A DNA stretch of 64,000 nucleotides, from positions 1 to 64,000 of the forward strand of contig CAKQNT010000005.1 of NCBI GenBank assembly GCA_934255405.1, read 5' to 3'. The notes under the pieces were generated by a model that worked only from the letters and a program-made list of their open reading frames with translations, was not told where the DNA came from and did no database searches. The DNA is from an uncultured Alphaproteobacteria bacterium (GTDB lineage: Bacteria; Pseudomonadota; Alphaproteobacteria; RF32; CAG-239). Shown piece after piece: positions 52,173-61,407 of the stretch. The translations under genes and the position numbers were made by a program. Each line of letters opens with the position of its first letter. Position 1 is the first letter of the stretch.

Positions 52173-53258
52173 TTAAATTTTATTTACGCACTTGAGGATA
52201 GAACTGTCGCCGTATGAATAAAAACGGTATCCGTTTTTGATGGCATGGGCATAGGCTTGTTGCATACGTTCTGTTCCGGCTACGGCGCAAACCAGCATAA
52301 ATAATGTTGATTTGGGTAAATGAAAATTGGTGATGAGCATATCAATCATTTTAAATCTATAGCCGGGGGTGATAAATATGGAGGTTTCATCAGCAAAAGG
52401 GTGAAGAATTCCGCTATCATCGGCGGCGCTTTCCAATAACCGCAAAGATGTTGTGCCAACAGCAATAATTCGGTGTCCTTCTTTTTTGGCCTGATTGATA
52501 ATATCTGCGGCCTGAGGCGTGATTATGCCATATTCTGCGTGCATTTTGTGGTCTTCGGTGTTATCGGTCTTGACCGGCAGAAAAGTCCCAGCGCCAACGT
52601 GTAAGGTCAAAAAAACTTCTTTTACGCCTTTGTTGCGGAGCTTTTGCAAAACATCATCTGTGAAGTGCAGACCGGCAGTCGGGGCGGCAACGGCTCCTTC
52701 GTGTTTGGCGTATACAGTTTGGTAATTTTCGCGATCGTTAAATTTGTACCATATGGAATCCGCCGAAGGACGGTTGCGTTTGATATAGGGAGGAAGCGGC
52801 ATAAATCCGTAGGTTTCTAACCGATGCGCCAGTTCATCAGGAGAACAGTTGAATGATATCATAACGCCGTCTTCGCCTTGTTTTTCGATAACCGTGGCGG
52901 AAAAATCAGATGCTTCAGGAGAAATTTTGTCAGTGTAAAATTTTATGGTATCTTGGGCTTTGAGCCGTTTGGAGTTTTTGATAAAAGCCATCCAGCGAAC
53001 ACCATCTATCGGGTGATAGAGCGTAAGCTCCACCAATGCCTCTCCGCGGGCACCATAAAGGCGAGCCGGTATCACTTTGGTATCGTTAAATACCAAAACA
53101 TCGCCGTCTTGCAATAAATCCGGCAAGTCGTAAAAATGGCGATCATTAATCTCGTTTTCTATGGATAAGTCCAAAAGGCGAGAAGTATCGCGAGGGTGAA
53201 CGGGCTGGTTGGCAATAAGCTCTTTGGGGAGCTCAAAATCAAAAATTTCTACTTTCAT
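52173..53258 (-). CDS. queA: tRNA preQ1(34) S-adenosylmethionine ribosyltransferase-isomerase
   Basis: A 361-residue enzyme making epoxyqueuosine in tRNA from preQ1 and SAM. FDFELPKELIANQPVHPRD at the N-terminus, FNDTKVIPARLYG, GAVAAPTAGLHFTDDVL and the TLHVGAGTFLPVK and TNFHLPKSTLFMLV motifs are diagnostic. Single gene on this strand. Confidence 0.97.
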   Translation of the reverse strand: MKVEIFDFELPKELIANQPVHPRDTSRLLDLSIENEINDRHFYDLPDLLQDGDVLVFNDTKVIPARLYGARGEALVELTLYHPIDGVRWMAFIKNSKRLKAQDTIKFYTDKISPEASDFSATVIEKQGEDGVMISFNCSPDELAHRLETYGFMPLPPYIKRNRPSADSIWYKFNDRENYQTVYAKHEGAVAAPTAGLHFTDDVLQKLRNKGVKEVFLTLHVGAGTFLPVKTDNTEDHKMHAEYGIITPQAADIINQAKKEGHRIIAVGTTSLRLLESAADDSGILHPFADETSIFITPGYRFKMIDMLITNFHLPKSTLFMLVCAVAGTERMQQAYAHAIKNGYRFYSYGDSSILKCVNKI

Positions 53259-53418
53259 ATCGGTTTCCTTCTGCGGATGTTATATTATATTGATAATTGA
53301 TTAGCAACCTTAAAATGCTAAATTATTGTATCTGTGTAATTTTGCTTGCTTTTACATCAAAAGTTGTTATTATGTAACCAAGCAATCAAACATAGGTAGA
53401 TAGTGAAGGGTATACGCT

Positions 53419-54297
53419 ATGTTAGGAAAACGCGGATTATCAGAATTGCGTGCTGCTGCGTATTTATACGCAATAGAGCAGTGTGACGGCAAGCGAGAAG
53501 CCGCCAGAAAGATGAGAGTGTCTGTTGATACTCTCAATAAATATATTGAATTTTTGGAAGAAGATTGCGGAACCGAGTTGCTTTGTACAACCGGTAGTGA
53601 TTTACAGCTGACTGCTCGGGGCAAAAAGATCACTTCTTATATGTCTACAATAGAACGAGTTTTGCAACATATGTATGAGGTGGTGTCAGAACGCGATAAA
53701 CTCAATGGAGATATTCGTTTGCTCTGGAATCTTAGTATTCGGTCCAGTATTATCTCTTCTGAGTTGTGGAATTTTTTAAAATGCCATAGTAATTGTACGA
53801 TTTATTCAACCTCTGTCAATGCCGGAGCGGATATAAACAAATTTGATTGCAATATTGCTTTGGTGCAACAAGTTCCGCAAAAAGGAGATTGGGAGGTGGT
53901 GTATTCGAAGAAAATCCGTTTTGGATTTTTTGCCACCAGCCACTATCTCAAAAAACATGGTTATCCGCTAAATGCACAAGATATGCTCAAAAATCATTAT
54001 ATGATATTTAAGAAAGGCACTGAGATTTGGCTGGAAAACGGAAAAGAAATTGTCGCTAATGCCCAACATAAAGTCTATGTTTCAGATACGTCTTTTATGA
54101 TTAAAGAAAGTGTGGAAAACGATGTCGGAATCGGCTTGTTGCCACTGTCTTTTGTGCGCTACGGTTTGGTTTGTTTGGATAATATTCCATGCGACACAAA
54201 AACCAACGCATATATCTTAGTAAGAAAGAGTCAGGTCAATGATAAACAAATTAATTTGTTTTGCGAATACTTAAAAGAAATTATAAAAACGGCCTGA
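53419..54297 (+). CDS. LysR-like transcription regulator (first of pair)
   Basis: A 292-residue protein. The N-terminal winged helix is diverged from LysR consensus (CDGKREAARKMRVSVDTLNK, then YIEFLEEDCGTELL). The rest resembles a LysR effector domain, with NDVGIGLLPLSFVRYGLV as the usual late motif. The next gene, 16 bases on, is a paralogue. No target genes are obvious. Confidence 0.75.
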   Translation: MLGKRGLSELRAAAYLYAIEQCDGKREAARKMRVSVDTLNKYIEFLEEDCGTELLCTTGSDLQLTARGKKITSYMSTIERVLQHMYEVVSERDKLNGDIRLLWNLSIRSSIISSELWNFLKCHSNCTIYSTSVNAGADINKFDCNIALVQQVPQKGDWEVVYSKKIRFGFFATSHYLKKHGYPLNAQDMLKNHYMIFKKGTEIWLENGKEIVANAQHKVYVSDTSFMIKESVENDVGIGLLPLSFVRYGLVCLDNIPCDTKTNAYILVRKSQVNDKQINLFCEYLKEIIKTA

Positions 54298-54313
54298 TGA
54301 AAGGGGCAGAGCT

Positions 54314-55195
54314 ATGTTGAATGCGGAAGATTTACACAATTTGGAGGCTCTTGTCGGATTGACGGCAATCTCGCGCTGCAACGGAAAGCGAAGAGCGGCT
54401 GAAGAAGAGGAAATGTCGGTTGAAACGCTTAATAAACAGATCCGTGAATTGGAAAAGAATCTGGGCTTGAAGTTGGTGGATACTAAAGGCAAAAATTGTG
54501 TATTAACATCATCTGGCAAACTGGTGGTAAATAATATGCTGGAGGCTGCAGATGTTTGGAAACAGTTTAGGCTGGAAAAGGAAAATCGCCACCTTATTTC
54601 AGGTCAGGTTAAGGTTGGTGTGGATATTAGCGTGGCGCCGTCGCTGGTGCCAGAAACAATAGCAGAGTTCTTTGAGCATTATCCGGCTCTGGGTTTGGAA
54701 ATGATATCTTTGTTAGATGTGGAAAAAGACAGTGTAGATTGCGATATCTGTATTACCAGAGAGCCAATATGCAAAAATAATGATTTTGTGGTTATCTTTA
54801 AGCGAAAATTGCAATGCGGATATTTTGCTTCTTCGCAATATTTGGCAAACCACGGGTATCCGGTTGATTTGGCTGATATGGCGGCAAATCATCGTTTGGT
54901 GGTGCGCCGCAACGCACAAGTTTATGACGATGATTTTCAGCAGGTGCTGAAAGAGTCAACTAATGTAAATATGGTGTCTTCAAATAGTTCGGCGATTGTA
55001 GATTTGGTACGTAGTGGTGCAGGTATAGGTATCTTGCCGCTAAAATTCAAAGATGAAGGATTGGTGCGTCTTGATAATCTGGTTTGCAATACTCCGGCGA
55101 TGTTTTATCTGATGTCTAGAATTAGGATAAAAGATGTTCCTCGGGTGCGTTTAGTGCTGGACTATTATAAGGAAATGTTGGCTGAAATTAAGTAA
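54314..55195 (+). CDS. LysR-like transcription regulator (second of pair)
   Basis: A 293-residue paralogue of its neighbour: CNGKRRAAEEEEMSVETLNK in the HTH region and RSGAGIGILPLKFKDEGLV near the end. The start has AAAGGGGCAGAG upstream. The two could form heterodimers or act on the same sites. A terminator at 55238 lies downstream but is oriented for the opposite strand. Confidence 0.75.
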   Translation: MLNAEDLHNLEALVGLTAISRCNGKRRAAEEEEMSVETLNKQIRELEKNLGLKLVDTKGKNCVLTSSGKLVVNNMLEAADVWKQFRLEKENRHLISGQVKVGVDISVAPSLVPETIAEFFEHYPALGLEMISLLDVEKDSVDCDICITREPICKNNDFVVIFKRKLQCGYFASSQYLANHGYPVDLADMAANHRLVVRRNAQVYDDDFQQVLKESTNVNMVSSNSSAIVDLVRSGAGIGILPLKFKDEGLVRLDNLVCNTPAMFYLMSRIRIKDVPRVRLVLDYYKEMLAEIK

Positions 55196-55237
55196 AATGG
55201 CTAGTAGTCTCAGACAACCGCGCCTAAATTCATGTCT

Positions 55238-55262
55238 TAAAAAAGCACCTTGAAAGGTGCTA
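55238..55262 (-). terminator. Terminator after decayed tRNA-Leu remnant
   Basis: On the minus strand AGCACC pairs with GGTGCT around TTTCAA and is followed by six T. It follows the 16-bp tRNA-Leu remnant at 55273. Confidence 0.7.
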
Positions 55263-55272
55263 CCTTAATAAA

Positions 55273-55288
55273 TGGTGCGCCTGGCCGG
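55273..55288 (-). pseudogene. tRNA-Leu(UAA) 3' end remnant
   Basis: TGGTGCGCCTGGCCGG (55273-55288) is identical to the last 16 bases of the intact tRNA at 55381. The bases beyond (to about 55340) do not form a tRNA and contain a TCAGCA/TGCTGA hairpin. Either a broken tandem tRNA or an attachment-site duplicate. Confidence 0.65.
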
Positions 55289-55346
55289 CTTAGCTTCGCT
55301 GCACTGCGCTCATCAGCATAAATGCTGACCGCGCAATCATACCAAC

Positions 55347-55378
55347 AAAAAAAGCCACCACGAGGGTAGCTTTTTTTT
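55347..55378 (-). terminator. Terminator of tRNA-Leu(UAA)
   Basis: On the minus strand AGCTACCC pairs with GGTGGCT with one mismatch around TCGT, flanked by A and seven T. It begins right after the tRNA 3' end. Confidence 0.75.
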
Positions 55379-55380
55379 AT

Positions 55381-55467
55381 TGGTGCGCCTGGCCGGAATT
55401 GAACCGGCACGTCCTTGCGGACAACAGATTTTAAGTCTGCAGCGTCTACCTGTTCCGCCACAGGCGC
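55381..55467 (-). tRNA. tRNA-Leu (anticodon UAA)
   Basis: An 87-nt tRNA on the minus strand: acceptor GCGCCTG with CAGGCGC, encoded CCA, D arm GGCGGAACAGGTAGACGC, anticodon stem CAGA/TCTG with loop CTTAAAA (anticodon TAA), long variable arm GTCCGCAAGGAC and T arm GCCGGTTCAATTCCGGC. Confidence 0.96.
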
Positions 55468-55481
55468 GACACTCGTCTTGT

Positions 55482-55510
55482 TTTATACATAGCTTTTATG
55501 TTAATTGCAA
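55482..55510 (-). promoter_or_regulatory. Promoter of tRNA-Leu(UAA)
   Basis: On the minus strand TTGCAA (55505-55510) and TATAAA (55482-55487) are 17 bases apart, 15 bases upstream of the tRNA. Confidence 0.65.
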
Positions 55511-55676
55511 CCACAAAATTATATAACATTTGCTAAATCGTTAAAATAATCGTTGCTCTATTGAAAAAAATGTGCTTTTTTTATGATGTTATAACTTTCG
55601 GTTTGAGGCGTGTCTGCGGCAGTTGACTGCGTCACGGCAGATGCTTCCTCTCTCCGAGCAACATAAGGAAACTTTT

Positions 55677-56384
55677 ATGAAAAGCATTAATCTTTCTTGG
55701 CGCACTTTTTTGTTGCCGAATATTCATAATGAAGGCTGGCGTTTTGTCGGTATTTTTGCTGCAATAACCGCGTTATTGGCAATTATATGGGAGCCTCTGG
55801 GCTGGATGGGCGTTGTGCTTACTGTTTGGTGTTATTATTTCTTCCGCGATCCGGAGAGAGTTACGCCGGAAATTAAAGACGTGGTGGTTTCTCCGGCTGA
55901 TGGTACGGTGCAAATGATTGCTAAAGTTAAGGCTCCGGAAGAATTGGGTATGGGTAAACAAGAGTTTACTCGCGTTAGTATTTTTATGAGTGTGTTCAAT
56001 GTCCATGTAAACCGTTCTCCGGCTGATGGCAAAATTACCAAAGCGGTTTATGTTCCGGGTAAGTTTTTGAATGCTACATTGGATAAGGCCAGCAAAGATA
56101 ACGAGCGTCAGCTCTTGGCCATGAAAACCAAAAGCGGTAAGGATATTTGCTTTGTGCAAATTGCCGGCTTGGTGGCTCGACGTATTGTTTGTGATGCAAC
56201 CGTCGGACAAGAGTACAAAGCAGGTGAGCGCTTTGGTATGATCCGTTTTGGTTCTCGTCTTGATGTATATTTGCCGGAAGGCGTTGAGCCGCAAGTTGCT
56301 TTGGGGCAGACAATGGTTGCTGGTGAAAGCATTATTGCTAACCTGACTTCCGATGCTAAAGAAATTAACGGAGTAATCAGATAA
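55677..56384 (+). CDS. psd: Phosphatidylserine decarboxylase proenzyme (short form)
   Basis: A 235-residue membrane-associated pyruvoyl enzyme making phosphatidylethanolamine. Two hydrophobic N-terminal segments, VVSPADGTVQ, NVHVNRSPADGKI and the self-cleavage region GMIRFGSRLDVYLP with the serine that becomes pyruvate are seen. ATG 55677 has AAGGAA upstream; an earlier ATG at 55623 adds an unlikely leader. Coupled to pssA by an overlapping stop and start. Confidence 0.95.
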   Translation: MKSINLSWRTFLLPNIHNEGWRFVGIFAAITALLAIIWEPLGWMGVVLTVWCYYFFRDPERVTPEIKDVVVSPADGTVQMIAKVKAPEELGMGKQEFTRVSIFMSVFNVHVNRSPADGKITKAVYVPGKFLNATLDKASKDNERQLLAMKTKSGKDICFVQIAGLVARRIVCDATVGQEYKAGERFGMIRFGSRLDVYLPEGVEPQVALGQTMVAGESIIANLTSDAKEINGVIR

Positions 56385-57175
56385 TGGAAAAGATTAATCA
56401 AAAAATTCAGCTTTCTAAGCAGAAGCTGAAAGCTTTGCCGTTCCGCAAAATTGCTCCGAATATTGTAACTTTGTTGGCGTTGTGCGCCGGTGTTACTTCA
56501 ATCCGCTATTCAATTCAGGCTGATTGGGCAAAAGCAGTAATCTGTGTATTTGTCGCGGCTTTTTTTGACTTGTTGGACGGACGTGTAGCTCGTATGCTCA
56601 AAGGTTCAACCAAGTTTGGCGCAGAATTAGATTCATTGTCAGACTGCATTAGTTTCGGTGTGGCTCCGGCAATTATGATATATCAATGGACAATGTTTGA
56701 TTTGCCAAAATTCGGTTGGTTTTTTTGCCTGCTGCTGAGTGTGGGCATGGCGATGCGGTTGGCTCGTTTTAACACGATGCTGGAAGATGAGCCGCAGCCT
56801 GACTATTGGCATAACTTTTTTGTTGGGGTTCCGGCTCCGGCAGCGGCGGCGATGGTTATGATGCCGATTATGATTTCGTTTGATTTTCCGGAATTGGATT
56901 GGCTGGTTCGCTCACACGCTTTTTGCGCGATATTGCTGGTGGTGGTGACTTTCTTGATGGTTAGCAGAATTCCGACTATATCCACCAAGAGATTGAAAGT
57001 TCCTACCTATATGTTTATGCCGTTGATGCTGATTGTGGCGCTGTTTGCGTCGTTTATTATCACTCAGCCATGGTTGACTATGGGAATTATGGTGGCGCTG
57101 TACACGCTTTCAATTCCGCTGGGGGTTGTGTTCTTTATTCACCAAAAGCGGGCGTTTGAAGAACGAAGCAAATAA
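56384..57175 (+). CDS. pssA: CDP-diacylglycerol--serine O-phosphatidyltransferase
   Basis: A 263-residue integral membrane enzyme making phosphatidylserine, the substrate of Psd. The CDP-alcohol transferase motif DLLDGRVARMLKGSTKFGAE then LDSLSD is complete, with about seven membrane segments. It overlaps psd by one base and is followed by a strong terminator. Confidence 0.96.
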   Translation: MEKINQKIQLSKQKLKALPFRKIAPNIVTLLALCAGVTSIRYSIQADWAKAVICVFVAAFFDLLDGRVARMLKGSTKFGAELDSLSDCISFGVAPAIMIYQWTMFDLPKFGWFFCLLLSVGMAMRLARFNTMLEDEPQPDYWHNFFVGVPAPAAAAMVMMPIMISFDFPELDWLVRSHAFCAILLVVVTFLMVSRIPTISTKRLKVPTYMFMPLMLIVALFASFIITQPWLTMGIMVALYTLSIPLGVVFFIHQKRAFEERSK

Positions 57176-57180
57176 AATGA

Positions 57181-57214
57181 AATCCGGATGTTTGAAACAT
57201 CCGGATTTTTTTTA
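57181..57214. terminator. Terminator after pssA
   Basis: AAATCCGGATGTTT pairs with AAACATCCGGATTT around a tiny loop, followed by T. It reaches the stop of the converging gene at 57212. Confidence 0.85.
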
Positions 57215-58669
57215 GCGAGCCAGAGCAATTTTGTGTATGGTGACCGGGTATGCGGCAAACATTACTTTTTCGCTTAGTATTATAGGACTGAGGGTATTTC
57301 GTTTGTTGAATATGGCTTTGCCTCGACTGCCCAAGCTGGCGTTTTCTAGAACGGTGGAAAACTGCTGCAACGGGTAATTGAAAACGGAGTTGGCGTTCTT
57401 TTGAGTGATGATGCCCATGTGGTGTCCGTTTTCTAGGTCCGGCAAAACATGTTTTTCGCCATTGTCCCAAACCGCAAAATTTTCGGGCAAGTTTAAGGCA
57501 ATAACATAGTTGCGCTTGTCCGGCATGATGGTAATGCGTGCTTGTTGCTGATTGTTGGGAATATATTTGCTCTGTTCATACAGCTCAGGATTAAACATCT
57601 TGATAAATGGTTCTTTGCGAGAGCTGTCTTCGGCAAAATTGCTCATAAAGTGGGCTCCGGAATATTTATTTTCTTTTTGCGCCGGCAAAAAGGCATAGCT
57701 GACTACAAATATATTCTTTAGGGCGTCAGATACGGTCTTTTTGTCATAAATCTGTTCGGCCAGATGCTCAAAGGCATTAATCCAGCGGTGTGCGTGAGCT
57801 ACGCCGGCGCAATAACCTAAAATGGTGATGTTGCCGCAATTATTTTTGAAAGTCTCCGGAGAGTGCGGCTTTCCGGATATAATTTGATTGTCGGCGTCTA
57901 GTTTGATGTCTTTTCCTAAGAAATTTGTCCAATTGTTTTTTACAAATTCCATATCTGCAGTTTCAAAATAGTCTTGCGGTGAACGGACCGTTTCCAGCGA
58001 AAGCGCAAGTTTTTCGCCGCGCGGCTGCTCTATCGGAAAATGGCTTAAATATACATCTACCTTAGAACCAAAGATATCGTGCCTATCAAGAACCTGATTA
58101 AGGTATTTGCTGCTCCATTTTTGCAGTTCCGGTTGCGATGGGGTGATGTGAAAAGGCATTGATATAAAGAGATTGCGGCGCCGCGGGTTAATCGTAAACC
58201 CGTCGGCAATAAATTCAGCGTCAGCCAAAGTGTTGCGGTTGATGATTTTCCAGAATTTATAATCGCAATGTTCAGTAAAGATATATTTGCTGTCTTTTAT
58301 TTTTCCGTTGCAAGAAACAGAATATTTGGCGGCGGCGCGGTAGAGGTCAATCAAATCCGGGTCGCAAGCTTGGGAGTTGCTGAGGTTGCTCAGCGCCTTT
58401 TGAGCATCGCGAATATAGCCGCTAAGCTGAAGAGAGAAGGTGAGCAGATTTTTTTCATCGGCAAATTGACTGCTGCCGCTGACCGGAGCTTGTCCGGATT
58501 TGGTCAAAAAGCTGTTGATGGCATTTTCAAACAGGCTAATGCGTTTGTTTCTTAAAATGTTGGCAATGGTATTCTTGGTAGCATCTGCGTTGTCTTTATC
58601 TATCGGCTTGGACAAGACGTTTTTGATGTAGGCATTGCGGATAACTGCGGCAATTGGATTGTTGTTCAT
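57212..58669 (-). CDS. Hypothetical protein with alpha/beta-hydrolase-like cysteine elbow
   Basis: A 485-residue soluble protein that I do not recognise. No signal or membrane segment is evident. ITILGYCAGVAHAHRW (about residue 290) resembles a G-x-C-x-G nucleophile elbow, which would make a cysteine-based hydrolase, but no confident partner Asp/His is placed. The N-terminus is helical and A/N-rich. Single gene; the weak Shine-Dalgarno leaves the start uncertain. Confidence 0.65.
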   Translation of the reverse strand: MNNNPIAAVIRNAYIKNVLSKPIDKDNADATKNTIANILRNKRISLFENAINSFLTKSGQAPVSGSSQFADEKNLLTFSLQLSGYIRDAQKALSNLSNSQACDPDLIDLYRAAAKYSVSCNGKIKDSKYIFTEHCDYKFWKIINRNTLADAEFIADGFTINPRRRNLFISMPFHITPSQPELQKWSSKYLNQVLDRHDIFGSKVDVYLSHFPIEQPRGEKLALSLETVRSPQDYFETADMEFVKNNWTNFLGKDIKLDADNQIISGKPHSPETFKNNCGNITILGYCAGVAHAHRWINAFEHLAEQIYDKKTVSDALKNIFVVSYAFLPAQKENKYSGAHFMSNFAEDSSRKEPFIKMFNPELYEQSKYIPNNQQQARITIMPDKRNYVIALNLPENFAVWDNGEKHVLPDLENGHHMGIITQKNANSVFNYPLQQFSTVLENASLGSRGKAIFNKRNTLSPIILSEKVMFAAYPVTIHKIALAR

Positions 58670-58733
58670 ATTTCTATAGTTTCTATTGGTTTATATTTAT
58701 TCATTATTATAATGAAAGAAACATATAGCAAAA

Positions 58734-59435
58734 ATGGAGAATGTGTTGTCACTTTTTGATAATAAATATTACAAATCTTCGGAACAGCCTGAAAAATTGG
58801 TGATTTTTATCCATGGATATAATGGTACTCCGGAGGCAATTGATTATGCAGTTCAAATACTTAGGGAAAAATTGAAAGGCGCGGTGATAGTGGTGCCCAG
58901 AGCTCCGTTTAAGTGTGAAAAAAATGGGGATAATCTGCAGTGGCTGAGCTTTTATAAGGTCGATCCCGAGGTTAGATTCAGAAATCCTGAGGCTTCTACA
59001 GAAGAAATTTTTGATATATTTAATCGACTGGGGCAAGATTTTGCTGCGGTTGCCGCACAAATGAACGAGTTTATTGATGAGCAGCAAAAATTGTGGCAAA
59101 TTGATGATGCTCATACTTATGTAATGGGATTTTCTCAAGGGGCAATGATTTCTATCTTTACCGCTTTGACACGTCGGCACCGATTGGCCGGTTGTGTTGC
59201 GGTTGCGGGGATTGTGGCCGGACGCGACTTGTTGGAAAAACGTATTATTTCTAAACCAAAATTTTTGCTATTGCACGGGCGTGATGATGCAACGGTGCAA
59301 TACAAAACTCTGCCGGTGACCTTGAAATGGTTTGGGCAGCATAAGTTGGATTTCAGAGTGGCGGAATTTGATAATCTGGCGCACCGGATGAATGAGCCGG
59401 AAATGCAGGCGGCGGCAGATTTTATTAACTCTTGA
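58734..59435 (+). CDS. Phospholipase/carboxylesterase family hydrolase
   Basis: A 233-residue cytoplasmic alpha/beta hydrolase. The nucleophile motif is GFSQGAMIS, with D in LLLHGRDDATVQY and H in LAHRMNEPEM, and IHGYNGTPEA forms the oxyanion region. It acts on carboxyl esters or acyl groups; the substrate is unknown. Its 3' end overlaps uvrB by 11 bases. Confidence 0.88.
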   Translation: MENVLSLFDNKYYKSSEQPEKLVIFIHGYNGTPEAIDYAVQILREKLKGAVIVVPRAPFKCEKNGDNLQWLSFYKVDPEVRFRNPEASTEEIFDIFNRLGQDFAAVAAQMNEFIDEQQKLWQIDDAHTYVMGFSQGAMISIFTALTRRHRLAGCVAVAGIVAGRDLLEKRIISKPKFLLLHGRDDATVQYKTLPVTLKWFGQHKLDFRVAEFDNLAHRMNEPEMQAAADFINS

Positions 59436-61404
59436 GATACATTTGTTCTAATTCTTTAATCTTATCACGATAGGCAATGGCGGTTTCAAATTCCAAATTG
59501 GCGGCCGCATCTTGCATTTTTTTGTTGTACTCACGCAGAGTTTTGTCGATGTCTTTAATCTTTTCAACTTGAGAAGGTTTGGTGTCAAGATAATCTTTGG
59601 CGGTCATCTCGCTCAAAGAATCGGAAATTTTCTTTTTAATAGTTTGCGGAGTTATGCCGTGAGCGGTGTTGTAATCAAGTTGTTTTTGGCGGCGGCGGTT
59701 GGTTTCATCAAGAGCGGCTTGCAACGAGCGTGTCATATTATCCGCATAGAGAATGACTCTTCCTTGAGCATTGCGCGCGGCGCGACCGATGGTTTGAATA
59801 AGTGAACGTTCAGAACGCAGGAATCCCTCTTTATCAGCATCTAAAATCGCTACTAGGGAACATTCGGGAATGTCTAATCCTTCGCGCAATAGGTTTATGC
59901 CTACCAACACGTCAAAAACGCCCAAGCGCAAATCGCGGATGATTTCAATACGCTCAAGTGTATCTATATCAGAATGCAGGTAGCGAACTTTAATGCCGTT
60001 GTCGCCTAGATATTCGGTTAAATCCTCCGCCATTTTTTTGGTTAGAGTGGTAACTAAAACTCTTTCCCCTTTGGCTGCGACTTTGCGGCACTCGTTCATA
60101 AGGTCATCAATTTGATTTTCCACCGGACGCACAATACACAGCGGATCGGTCAATCCGGTCGGACGGATTACCTGCTCGGCAAAAGTACCGCCGCTTTGCT
60201 CAAGTTCCCAGTCTCCGGGGGTGGCTGAAACAAAAATTGTTTGTCCGCGCATGGCGTTCCATTCGTCAAATTTGAGCGGACGATTATCTACACATGAAGG
60301 CAAGCGAAAACCATATTGTGCCAAAGTTGATTTGCGGTTGAAGTCGCCACGGAACATTCCACCGATTTGGGGGACAGACACGTGGCTTTCATCAATAAAA
60401 AGCAAAGCATCGGGCGGCATATATTCAAATAGCGTCGGAGGCGGATCGCCGGCTTTGCGTCCGGTCAGATAGCGGGAATAGTTTTCAATTCCTTTGCAGT
60501 GTCCGGTAGCCTCAAGCATTTCTAAGTCAAATCTGGTGCGCTGTTCAATCCTTTGCGCTTCTAACAACTTATTTTCTTGGGTAAAGGTCTGAATCTGTTC
60601 GGTTAATTCTTTTTTGATGCCGATAATCGCTTGTGATACGGCAGGGCGAGGAGTTACATAGTGATTGGCCGGATAAATGGTGACGTGCTCCAGAGCAGCT
60701 GTGCGTTTGCCGGTCAGGGAGTCAAACTCATAGATATTGTCAATTTCATCGCCAAAGAAAGAAATGCGCCATGCGCGGTCTTCATAGTGGGCGGGGAAGA
60801 TATCCAGAACATCGCCTTGCACGCGGAAAGTGCTACGGACAAAATTTTGCTGATTGCGCTCGTACTGCAATTCGCTTAAGCGGCGGCAGATTTCTTTGAT
60901 GCTGATTTCTTGTCCGACTTCTAGCGGAATAGTCATGGCCGAATAAGAATCAACATCGCCCAATCCATATATGCAAGAAACCGAGGCGACGATAATAACA
61001 TCGCGGTTTTCCAAAATATCGCGAGTGGCGGCGTTGCGCATACGGTCAATTTGCTCATTTTGCGCCGAATCTTTTTCTATATAAGTATCTGTCTTGGGAA
61101 CATAGGCTTCCGGCTGATAGTAATCATAGTATGAAACAAAATATTCAACATGATTATGCGGAAAAAACTCTTTCATTTCGCTATAAAGCTGGGCTGCCAA
61201 AATTTTATTGGGTGCCATAATCATAGACGGACGACTGCATTGCTCAATTATTTTGGCCATGGTATAGGTTTTTCCGCTTCCGGTAACTCCGAGCAGAACC
61301 TGATTCTTTTCACCGTTGTTGATGCCATCTACCAATTCTTTTATGGCTTGAGGTTGGTCTCCGGCAGGTGTAAACGGGCTTTCTAATTGAAAAATGCTTG
61401 ACAT
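59425..61404 (-). CDS. uvrB: Excinuclease ABC subunit B
   Basis: A 659-residue helicase-like damage-loading subunit of nucleotide excision repair. Walker A is GVTGSGKTYTMAK, the beta-hairpin region YYDYYQPEAYVPKTDTYIEK, and motif VI QTIGRAARNAQGRVILYAD. The C-terminal UVR motif is NLEFETAIAYRDKIKELEQM. Length is normal. Confidence 0.97.
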   Translation of the reverse strand: MSSIFQLESPFTPAGDQPQAIKELVDGINNGEKNQVLLGVTGSGKTYTMAKIIEQCSRPSMIMAPNKILAAQLYSEMKEFFPHNHVEYFVSYYDYYQPEAYVPKTDTYIEKDSAQNEQIDRMRNAATRDILENRDVIIVASVSCIYGLGDVDSYSAMTIPLEVGQEISIKEICRRLSELQYERNQQNFVRSTFRVQGDVLDIFPAHYEDRAWRISFFGDEIDNIYEFDSLTGKRTAALEHVTIYPANHYVTPRPAVSQAIIGIKKELTEQIQTFTQENKLLEAQRIEQRTRFDLEMLEATGHCKGIENYSRYLTGRKAGDPPPTLFEYMPPDALLFIDESHVSVPQIGGMFRGDFNRKSTLAQYGFRLPSCVDNRPLKFDEWNAMRGQTIFVSATPGDWELEQSGGTFAEQVIRPTGLTDPLCIVRPVENQIDDLMNECRKVAAKGERVLVTTLTKKMAEDLTEYLGDNGIKVRYLHSDIDTLERIEIIRDLRLGVFDVLVGINLLREGLDIPECSLVAILDADKEGFLRSERSLIQTIGRAARNAQGRVILYADNMTRSLQAALDETNRRRQKQLDYNTAHGITPQTIKKKISDSLSEMTAKDYLDTKPSQVEKIKDIDKTLREYNKKMQDAAANLEFETAIAYRDKIKELEQMYLKS

Positions 61405-61407
61405 ATC

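Noticed and set aside
55237..55461. Minus-strand frame reading MAEQVDAADLKSVV
   Set aside because: The same kind of artefact over tRNA-Leu(UAA).
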